DNA from: Planctomycetota bacterium
GTDB lineage: Bacteria > Planctomycetota > Phycisphaerae > WQYP01
Reading direction: 5' to 3'
Assembly (NCBI GenBank): GCA_021785155.1
Contig: JAJYGE010000461.1
Span: 1 to 11,168, forward strand
Length of the DNA stretch: 11,168 nt
Both the position numbers and the translations under genes were made by a program. Below are positions 1 to 6,395 of the stretch, one piece after another. The notes beneath the pieces are model-generated. The model saw nothing but the letters and a program-made list of their open reading frames with translations, made no database searches and was not told the origin of the DNA. The number at the start of each line of letters is the position of its first letter. Positions within the stretch are counted from its first letter, which is position 1.

Positions 1-1439
1 ATGCCACGGTACAATTCCAGGGCCACGGGCCTATTAAGCTCAATCGCCTGCGTCTGGATTTCACATATTACCCCGTTAAATACCGCGGGGCGTTTACATG
101 TTCCGATCCACTGTTAACAAAAATCTGGTATACGGGGGCGTATACGGCCCACTTGTGCATGCAGAATCAAATCTTGGATGGCCCCAAGCGTGATCGCGTG
201 CTGTGGATGGGCGATTTGCAAATTACCGGCCAGACCATCAACAATGTCTTTCTGGATCACTTTTTGATGGAATTAAGTATGACCCAGGTGCGTCTGGAAT
301 CACAGGGTAGAAGGTATGCGGAAGCTTTGCCCATCAGCTATATCAATAAGGTACCCGGCTATTCCAGCGCCTGGATTTGCGGCCTGGCTGATTTTTATAA
401 GCACACCGGTGCCTTGAAATATATCAAGTCGCAGCATGAACTTTTGTTGTCCATGTTACGTTACATGAAATTGGGATTTAACAAAAAGAACATCTTTGTC
501 AATAAACTCAAAGCGCACTGGAATTTTGTGGATTGGGCACCCGAACTTGTTGGCTTGCCGGACACTCCGCAGGCTGATATGGCCACAGATCTGTATACAT
601 GTTGGGGTGTGCGCCGGGCCGTTTTTTTGCTTAAGGCCATGGGTGATTCGGTCAATGCGGCCAAATATGCCCGTTGGGATCAACAACTTATTTCCGCCGC
701 CCGTAAATATCTGGCAAATCCCAAGACCCATACATTCAGTCATATCCGTCAAGTCAATGCCATGGCCATTGACTCACATGTTGCCACTGCGCAGGAGCAA
801 AGGGCCATTTACGCCCGAATCCTGGGACCGGATTGCCCGTCATGGAAGCAGGTAGCCACGCCTTATTACAATAATTTTGTGATTTTTGCACTAAGTCATC
901 TCGGACATTACCGGCAGGCGCTGAACTTTATTCGGTACTACTGGGGCGGCATGATTCATGAAGGTGCCACCACTTTCTGGGAAAAATACGATCCTTCCTG
1001 GCCCACGGATCATTTTCTCCGTCATCTGGAGAACAACGGGAAGCCTGAACCCAATCTGGTGTGGAATTATTTTAACAGTCGTTGCCACGGATGGTCGACT
1101 GGAGTAACCAATTGGCTGACCGATTATACGCTGGGCGTGCAGCCATTAAGCGAAGGATTCTCTCGTGTTTCAATTGCTCCGCACCTGGACGGTCTTACCT
1201 GGGTTAGCGGCCGGGTACCCACTCCACATGGAGCCATTGTGGTAAAAATAAGAAAGAAAGCGGGCCATGAAATACTGATCGTCACGTTGCCGAAAGCGGT
1301 GCAGGCAACCATGGCAGTTCCGGGCACCAGCGTGACCGTAAATGGGAAGGCCATCGACATGCAGCATCTACCAGGAAATCGTTGCAGCTTTGTTCTGCAT
1401 AAGTCCGGGGCTTACATTATTGTTTCCAGCGGAGATTAA
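1..1439 (+). CDS. Alpha-L-rhamnosidase-like GH78 protein, 5'-truncated by window edge
   Basis: The reading frame is open from base 3 to the TAA at 1437-1439, giving 478 residues of a longer protein whose N-terminus lies left of the window. The fragment covers the (alpha/alpha)6-barrel catalytic domain and the C-terminal beta domain of GH78 enzymes, which release terminal alpha-L-rhamnose. Visible landmarks are GAFTCSDPLLTKIW, which opens the catalytic domain; DGPKRDRVLWMGD (fragment residues 59-71), the general-acid region; GATTFWEKYDPSW with the likely base Glu327; and SRVSIAPHLDGLTWVSG leading into the C-terminal beta sandwich. The acid position holds Asp64 (codon 192-194) where many GH78 enzymes have Glu; my recollection is that some short GH78 enzymes also use Asp. 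An internal TTG at 153 or ATG at 159 is not the true start, because GH78 homology continues upstream of both. Secretion cannot be judged. A 12-bp hairpin overlaps the stop codon. Family call is firm; substrate linkage is unknown. Confidence 0.9.
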   Translation, partial: ATVQFQGHGPIKLNRLRLDFTYYPVKYRGAFTCSDPLLTKIWYTGAYTAHLCMQNQILDGPKRDRVLWMGDLQITGQTINNVFLDHFLMELSMTQVRLESQGRRYAEALPISYINKVPGYSSAWICGLADFYKHTGALKYIKSQHELLLSMLRYMKLGFNKKNIFVNKLKAHWNFVDWAPELVGLPDTPQADMATDLYTCWGVRRAVFLLKAMGDSVNAAKYARWDQQLISAARKYLANPKTHTFSHIRQVNAMAIDSHVATAQEQRAIYARILGPDCPSWKQVATPYYNNFVIFALSHLGHYRQALNFIRYYWGGMIHEGATTFWEKYDPSWPTDHFLRHLENNGKPEPNLVWNYFNSRCHGWSTGVTNWLTDYTLGVQPLSEGFSRVSIAPHLDGLTWVSGRVPTPHGAIVVKIRKKAGHEILIVTLPKAVQATMAVPGTSVTVNGKAIDMQHLPGNRCSFVLHKSGAYIIVSSGD

Positions 1440-1465
1440 TATTCCATCCGATTGGATGGAATATT
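1438..1465 (+). terminator. Perfect 12-bp hairpin overlapping the GH78 stop codon
   Basis: Bases 1438-1449 pair perfectly with 1454-1465 around a four-base loop (GATT). The left arm begins inside the TAA stop codon. No T-run follows (GGGGATG instead), so this is not a canonical intrinsic terminator. It could act as a 3'-end stabiliser of the upstream message or as a weak terminator. The pairing is seen directly; the function is inferred. Confidence 0.5.
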
Positions 1466-1502
1466 GGGGATGCATGACGATTGTGGCGATGGTAATTGGT
1501 TC

Positions 1503-1560
1503 TGGGAGCGTGTCCACGTAATGGCCGTCGCAATCCGGCGATTACGTGGACAGGCTCCTA
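1503..1560. repeat. Palindromic intergenic element, copy 1
   Basis: A long inverted repeat pairs 1503-1522 with 1541-1560. It has one G·G mismatch (1510/1553) and one G-T wobble. An inner four-base-pair stem, 1524-1527 with 1536-1539, leaves an eight-base loop. The stem core is TGTCCACGTAAT. A related palindrome occurs at 9271-9309, and the right flank resembles that copy: 1541-1570 matches 9297-9326 at 25 of 30 positions. It ends about 27 bases before the start of the next gene, so it would lie in its leader if transcribed. No T-run follows. A small dispersed palindromic element is the most likely reading; an operator or attenuating structure is the alternative. Confidence 0.6.
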
Positions 1561-1586
1561 TGAACTTGCAAGGGTAATGGTGATTT

Positions 1587-3269
1587 ATGGTTAATAAAAT
1601 GAACAACACGCAACGTTCGGCCGGTAATCAAGGTCTTTCGCGTCGCCAACTGTTGGCGGCTTGGGCCGCAGTGGTATCTGCATCCGTGGTCGGGAGCAGC
1701 GATAATTTCCGAAATGAGGCTGCCGCCGATTCAGTAACCGCAATCATGGCTGCGGAAAATAATGGGACCGACTCGGCCAATGCCCAACCGGAATCGGATC
1801 ATAGCAGTACCTTTTACATCATGCCAATATGGGAAAGTGGGCTTGATCGCAAGAGCACTACGAACGACCAGTATCGGGAACAAATTGCGAAAATGAAAAA
1901 AGAATTCGGCGAAGGAAACACTTATAATAAAATCGGATTTGCCTCAATTTATACAGCGGGAAATTTACCGCTGCTGTTACGGCAGCTCAAAATATTTCGA
2001 GAGCAAAATATTCATCGCGGTGTGATTTGTGCCATGCAGACCCATGACAATAGTCTGATCAATCCCGATAGCGATCTGCGGAATTACCAGTGGCGGCTTA
2101 ATGGAAAAACGTGGCGAGGAATGCCCGGTCCGGTGCAGAGGAGAGACACTCTGGTTGTGACGCCATCCCGTTATGCCTCGGCAATACGGGAGGAAATGCA
2201 CCGCAAGGCCAAGCGCTGGGCGGGAGAGATTAAAACCGCTATGCAGGCGTATCCCGGGGTTATTGCCGTCATTAATTTTGCCATAGAGGAAGAATTGGCC
2301 ATCGGCGGCGTGGCCAGCAATGAATATCTCGGTGACTACAGTCCTTTTGCCGTTGCCGAATTCCGGGACTGGCTGCGACATCGCGGACTTTATGCACCGC
2401 GTGCCAGATATGCCGGACAGGGCGCACCGGAGTTAATCACGGGGCCATTTGTTTCAGTTGATGGCCACCGGGTCAGCCCGTTTTATGATGATCCAACGCC
2501 CGATGATTCCAATGGCACCGGCCAGACATTTAATGCAACATTCGGCACGAATTTTAAATCGTGGAATTTGGCCTATTGGGATCTGGAAAAATATCCTGAT
2601 CCGATTACCGACCCACAATTTAATCCATCGCCTAAAAGCGGGAACGGATCCACTGTGGGGGGCTTTGATGCACCGCGTGTCCGAAATCATTCCCGATGGT
2701 GGAGAGCATGGAATTGGACCTATCAGGGCAACAACAATACGTTTCCGCCGGGCAATCCGTTGCATCCGGCGTATGGCTTTCGTGAATGTGAAGTCGCTCA
2801 TTTTGTTCAGGATGTTGCCAGTTTGCTCATTGCGGAAGGCTTACCAAAGCAGTTGCTTTACGCCCATCAGATTCCCGGGGAACTACTGGGAGATGCACCG
2901 GGTGGTGCTCGGAGGGCGTTGTCTTCCGCTTCAACGATATGGTCGGGCTATTTACCGCAGAATGGGCATGTGGGCATCACCCGTTTTGGCGGCCTGAATC
3001 CCGCTATGATCACCCAATACAGCCACAACTGGGGAATTTTTGAATGGCATCCGGCCCCTCATGAGGCTTCCGACAGCCCGGCACTTTATCATGCCGCGTT
3101 AAGTGATATGCGGAAATTTGTGGCCCATGGCTGCCATGTATTATTTCCCGGATGGTGGCATTTCGATAGAGTGGACAAAACGTTCCCATTGAACGACAGC
3201 AACTTGGCCAAAGCTATTCACACGTTTCTCGCCGAGCAACCCAACGCTCCGCATTGGAGTACGGGGTAA
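1587..3269 (+). CDS. Tat-exported putative TIM-barrel glycoside hydrolase, family not recognised
   Basis: A 560-residue protein with a twin-arginine signal: SRRQLL at residues 18-23 followed by an Ala/Val-rich segment, which predicts folded export to the periplasm. The start at 1587 has an AAGGG 12 bases upstream; Met5 (1599) is an alternative and keeps the Tat motif. I do not recognise the family with certainty. The layout suggests a clan GH-A-like (beta/alpha)8 barrel. VIAVINFAIEEELAIGG (about residues 225-241) resembles a beta-4 strand end with an acid/base Glu (one of Glu234-236). NWGIFEWHP near the C-terminus places Glu486 where a beta-7 nucleophile would sit. DYSPFAVAEFRDWLRHRG is reminiscent of GH42-type beta-galactosidase-like proteins. 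A Pro/Asn/Gly-rich stretch at roughly 290-390 looks like a long insertion. Its position between rhamnosidase genes on the same strand suggests a partner cutting another bond of the same glycan. The CDS is secure; the enzyme class is tentative. Confidence 0.65.
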   Translation: MVNKMNNTQRSAGNQGLSRRQLLAAWAAVVSASVVGSSDNFRNEAAADSVTAIMAAENNGTDSANAQPESDHSSTFYIMPIWESGLDRKSTTNDQYREQIAKMKKEFGEGNTYNKIGFASIYTAGNLPLLLRQLKIFREQNIHRGVICAMQTHDNSLINPDSDLRNYQWRLNGKTWRGMPGPVQRRDTLVVTPSRYASAIREEMHRKAKRWAGEIKTAMQAYPGVIAVINFAIEEELAIGGVASNEYLGDYSPFAVAEFRDWLRHRGLYAPRARYAGQGAPELITGPFVSVDGHRVSPFYDDPTPDDSNGTGQTFNATFGTNFKSWNLAYWDLEKYPDPITDPQFNPSPKSGNGSTVGGFDAPRVRNHSRWWRAWNWTYQGNNNTFPPGNPLHPAYGFRECEVAHFVQDVASLLIAEGLPKQLLYAHQIPGELLGDAPGGARRALSSASTIWSGYLPQNGHVGITRFGGLNPAMITQYSHNWGIFEWHPAPHEASDSPALYHAALSDMRKFVAHGCHVLFPGWWHFDRVDKTFPLNDSNLAKAIHTFLAEQPNAPHWSTG

Positions 3270-3294
3270 TAAAAGGCATTGTCGGGAGTTAAAC

Positions 3295-3351
3295 ATGGAA
3301 ACCTCCGAACGCAAAAATTACGGTGCGTGGTTGGATATTATGGTGTGCTAA
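3295..3351 (+). CDS. Possible 18-residue small ORF or leader peptide
   Basis: In the 103-base gap between the TIM-barrel gene and the following GH78 gene, an ATG at 3295 opens an 18-codon frame ending in TAA at 3349-3351. The peptide begins METSERKNYG and ends WLDIMVC. A GGGAG at 3284-3288 lies six bases before the ATG, the best-placed Shine-Dalgarno in this gap and better spaced than the one for the large gene downstream. The stop is 21 bases before the next ATG, which would allow translational coupling. There is no hydrophobic segment or recognisable motif. At this length chance occurrence is quite possible, so I treat it as a candidate only. Confidence 0.25.
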   Translation: METSERKNYGAWLDIMVC

Positions 3352-3372
3352 TCTGAAAGGCAGCGTTAAATC

Positions 3373-6258
3373 ATGGAAAACCAATTTACAATACCGCCGA
3401 CCCGATCCTCGAAGACCATGGCTTCGCGCCGGGATGTTCTGAAAATTGCCGGGTTCGCGGTTGCTGCGGGAGCAACGCGATCTAAAGCGATTGATTTTAC
3501 ACAGGATACTTCGCCACCTACGGGCCTTACCTGCGAATATCTGGTTGATCCCCTTGGTGTGGATACGATGCACCCGCGATTAAGCTGGATGCTCGGATCG
3601 GCCCAACGCGGTGCGCGTCAAACGGGTTATCATATATTGGTAGCGCGGGAAGCGGCGTTGCTGCAGCCCGGCAAGGCGGATGTATGGGATTCCGGTCGTC
3701 GTGCGTCGGATCAAAGCGTTTTAGTTCCTTATGCTGGCTCTACCTTAACGGCGGGGGGGCGCTATTTCTGGACGGTGCGGACATGGGATGCTCAAGGCAA
3801 CATCAGCGCTTGGGCACTCGCATCCGTTTGGGAAATGGGAATGCTCAAAGCCGCGGATTGGCAACCGGCCCAATGGATAGAATTGGCGGAAGATACCAGA
3901 ACATCTCCGTTGGTGTTACGCCCGGTGCAAACCAGTTCCATGAAAACACCGACGATGGAAAAAACCTTCCCCTCCCCTTTGTTTCGCAAAACCCTCTCCA
4001 TCGGTAAGGCGGTGTCCCGCGCACGGATGTATATCTGCGGTCTGGGGTATTACGAACTGTTTATTAATGGCAGGCGGATTGGCGATCACCAGTTGGATCC
4101 CGGCATGACCACCTATGATGCCCGCGCATTTTATGCCACTCATGATGTCACCGCCGCGCTACGGCAAGGCAGTAATGCGATAGGGGTGATGCTGGGTAAC
4201 GGATTTTATGGCCAGAATCTTGCCTTTATGGCAGCATGGCTGGCGTGGGGGCCACCGGTACTGCTGGCTAAATGTATCATCGAATATAACGATGGATCCG
4301 TTGACACCATTGCCACCGATGCCAGTTGGAAGGTCACGACCGGGCCGGTTCTTTTTGACAACGTCTATGCCGGTGAAACCTATGATGCCAGACTGGAAAT
4401 TCCCGGCTGGGCGGAACCGGGTCTAGACGATAAGCAGTGGCAGGCAGCGCGCGTGTCCAAGTCTCCGGCTGTGAAACTGCAAAGCCAGATGATCCAGCCA
4501 ATTCAGGACACCCGTATCATCAAGCCGATGCGTATTCTTGCGTCGTCCGGTGGCAAATGGATTATCGATATGGGGCAAAATTTTGCCGGCTGCGTGCGTC
4601 TGACAGTGGCTGAGCCTGCCGGGACAAAAATCACATTGCGTATGGCGGAGATACTGGCTCCCGGCGGCTTGGAGATTGACCCCGCCACGACGGGCGTTTT
4701 CGCCACTGGCGTGGTGCAAACGGAAATATATGTGTGCAAAGGCGGAGGCGAGCAATGGCGGCCACGTTTTACGTATCATGGATTCCGATATGTTGAGGTC
4801 AGCGGATTAAAACAAAAGCCGACGTTGGGTTTTATGGAAGGTATACAATTGCGAACCGGTGCGGAAAAGCGGGGCGATTTTGTTTGCTCCGATGCGCAGT
4901 TGAATCGTATTTATCAAACCTCGCTCTGGACGCTGGAAAGCAACATGCACAGCATTACCGAGGATTGCCCGCAACGCGAAAAGTGTTCATGGCTGGGGGA
5001 TATGGAAATTTCCGCCCAAGCCGCAATTTTTAATCTTAATATGGCTCCACTGTTGAATAAATTGGCTGGCGATATGGACACCACATTGGGGCGGGGTGGC
5101 AGGACGCCATGGAACACACCGGCGTCTCCCGGTCTTCCCTGCAACATTGCCACCGGACGCAGATTATGCGGTCAGGCCAACCCCGATTGGGGTGCTGCTT
5201 TGGTGGCGATCCCATGGTTTATCTATTTGTACTACGGTGATTCATCCACACTTATCCGGCAATATCCGCATATGAAGCGCTGGGTACATTTCGTGGCATC
5301 CGCGGCGGTCAGTAAGAACGGCATTGTGCAATATGGTTATGGCGACTGGTGTCCGCCCGGTGTGGGAGGTGCCAATCCGAAGTGCCCGGTGCCGCTGACC
5401 TCCACAGCTTTACAATATTCCAGTCTTAATATCATGGCCAAGACCGCCGCATTATTGGGACGCGTTTCCGATGAAAAATGGTTTAAGCGCCAGGCGGCCA
5501 TAGTTAAAGCCGCCTTTCATCGGACGTTTTATGATCCTCATTCCGGCGGATATGGTTCACAAACCGCCAATGCGGTGGTCTTGCGATTTGGTCTGGCTCC
5601 GGAAGATAAGGAAAAATCTGTGGCCGCCGCTCTGGCCCATGAAATCCGCGCGCAACACGATCATGCCGATACCGGGGTGCTGGGTTCCCGCCCGTTGTAT
5701 ACGGTTCTCAATGAGCACGGTTACGATGCGTTAACTTATCGCATGATGAAGAAGTTGGATTATCCCAGCTATGGATTTATGCTTTCCCGCGGCGATACAA
5801 CCTGGCCAGAGAGCCAGTACGACACGCCAGTTGATCAGACGCCGAATAAGTGTTCCTGCAACCACGCCATGCAGAGTGGCTTTGCCGCGTGGTTTCATGA
5901 AAGTATCGCCGGAATCCGTCCTTTTCAAACAGACCCGGGATTTAAGCGTTTTCTGCTGCGTCCGCACAACATCCGCCAACTGACATCGGTGCGGGCACAT
6001 TATCAAAGTATGTATGGCGTTATTCACAGCCAATGGCGAAGAGATGGCGTAAAGTTTGCGTGGGATGTCACAATTCCAACCAATACCAGCGCAGAAGTCG
6101 CCATTCCCGCGCGTCGTCGTGCCGATGTCAAAGAAGATGGAAAGCCTGTTGCGCCGCGGAACCCGCACGTTGAATTCGTGCGAATGGACGGCTCATACGC
6201 AATATTTTCTGTTATGGCGGGAAAATATCACTTTACGTCAGTGCTGGAAAATATGTGA
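3373..6258 (+). CDS. Alpha-L-rhamnosidase, GH78, Tat-exported
   Basis: A full-length, 961-residue GH78 enzyme expected to release non-reducing-end alpha-L-rhamnose in the periplasm. The N-terminus carries a clear Tat motif (SRRDVLK, residues 18-24) and a hydrophobic stretch. The usual domain order follows: an Ig-like module (about 50-160, with HPRLSWML); the first rhamnosidase beta sandwich (about 200-360, with LFINGRRIGDHQLDPG); a second sandwich starting near MGQNFAGCVRL (about 385-480); the six-hairpin catalytic barrel (about 500-840); and a C-terminal beta domain (about 854-950). The general acid should be Glu536 in DCPQREKCSWLGD (531-543), the shorter REK version of the motif. The base is likely Glu813 in GDTTWPES, where TTWPE replaces the common TT-x-WE. 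The start at 3373 has AAAGG 12 bases upstream; Met16 is possible and would keep the Tat motif. It is paralogous to the next gene along its length. Exact linkage specificity cannot be read from sequence. Confidence 0.93.
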   Translation: MENQFTIPPTRSSKTMASRRDVLKIAGFAVAAGATRSKAIDFTQDTSPPTGLTCEYLVDPLGVDTMHPRLSWMLGSAQRGARQTGYHILVAREAALLQPGKADVWDSGRRASDQSVLVPYAGSTLTAGGRYFWTVRTWDAQGNISAWALASVWEMGMLKAADWQPAQWIELAEDTRTSPLVLRPVQTSSMKTPTMEKTFPSPLFRKTLSIGKAVSRARMYICGLGYYELFINGRRIGDHQLDPGMTTYDARAFYATHDVTAALRQGSNAIGVMLGNGFYGQNLAFMAAWLAWGPPVLLAKCIIEYNDGSVDTIATDASWKVTTGPVLFDNVYAGETYDARLEIPGWAEPGLDDKQWQAARVSKSPAVKLQSQMIQPIQDTRIIKPMRILASSGGKWIIDMGQNFAGCVRLTVAEPAGTKITLRMAEILAPGGLEIDPATTGVFATGVVQTEIYVCKGGGEQWRPRFTYHGFRYVEVSGLKQKPTLGFMEGIQLRTGAEKRGDFVCSDAQLNRIYQTSLWTLESNMHSITEDCPQREKCSWLGDMEISAQAAIFNLNMAPLLNKLAGDMDTTLGRGGRTPWNTPASPGLPCNIATGRRLCGQANPDWGAALVAIPWFIYLYYGDSSTLIRQYPHMKRWVHFVASAAVSKNGIVQYGYGDWCPPGVGGANPKCPVPLTSTALQYSSLNIMAKTAALLGRVSDEKWFKRQAAIVKAAFHRTFYDPHSGGYGSQTANAVVLRFGLAPEDKEKSVAAALAHEIRAQHDHADTGVLGSRPLYTVLNEHGYDALTYRMMKKLDYPSYGFMLSRGDTTWPESQYDTPVDQTPNKCSCNHAMQSGFAAWFHESIAGIRPFQTDPGFKRFLLRPHNIRQLTSVRAHYQSMYGVIHSQWRRDGVKFAWDVTIPTNTSAEVAIPARRRADVKEDGKPVAPRNPHVEFVRMDGSYAIFSVMAGKYHFTSVLENM

Positions 6259-6355
6259 TGCGGCTATGGTCAATGGATGCTTGGTAAAAAAATCCCGGTT
6301 TGATTGTTGGATGCCGCAATAGCCGCTATCTTACCGGCTGGCGGTTTAATAGAAC

Positions 6356-6381
6356 GCGTGCTTCACGCATTGTCTTTTTTT
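6356..6381 (+). terminator. Weak hairpin with T-tract just before the last GH78 gene
   Basis: GCGTG (6356-6360) and CACGC (6364-6368) form a five-pair stem with a three-base loop. ATTGTC and seven T residues (6375-6381) follow. The T-run ends five bases before the Shine-Dalgarno of the next gene. It resembles a weak intrinsic terminator in the 137-base gap after the preceding GH78 gene. The stem is short and the T-run is offset by six bases, so this is a low-confidence call. Confidence 0.25.
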
Positions 6382-6385
6382 GGCT

Positions 6386-6390
6386 GGAGA
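6386..6390 (+). promoter_or_regulatory. Ribosome binding site fixing the start of the last GH78 gene
   Basis: GGAGA lies five bases before the ATG at 6396. The frame stays open upstream to an ATG at 6300, but that extension has no comparable site and would place a charged, non-signal-like stretch ahead of the export signal. This site therefore supports 6396 as the real start. Confidence 0.75.
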
Positions 6391-6395
6391 AAAAA

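Noticed and set aside
153..159. TTG/ATG at 153-161 as the real start of the first gene
   Set aside because: The frame is open to base 3, and the upstream 50 codons contain GH78 signature sequence (GAFTCSDPLLTKIW), so the gene is cut by the window edge.
1503..1560. Palindrome as the operator of a rhamnose-responsive regulator
   Set aside because: The second copy lies between convergent genes, where an operator is unlikely, and the paired changes in the stem fit a folded element better than a protein-binding site.
2449..2997. 182-codon frame on + strand within the TIM-barrel gene
   Set aside because: It lies wholly inside the larger frame, is Arg/Met/Ile-rich with no recognisable motif, and looks like an out-of-frame shadow.
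5731..6168. 145-codon frame on the - strand opposite the 961-residue GH78 gene
   Set aside because: It is antisense to clearly conserved GH78 sequence, with no motif or supporting ribosome binding site.
6260..6326. Inverted repeat GCGGCTAT / ATAGCCGC around a 51-base loop after the 961-residue GH78 gene
   Set aside because: Eight pairs across a 51-base loop is weak and could arise by chance; there is no T-run or related copy elsewhere.
6300..6395. Upstream extension of the last GH78 gene to the ATG at 6300
   Set aside because: It would place about 32 polar and basic residues before a normal signal sequence, and a clear Shine-Dalgarno precedes the ATG at 6396.
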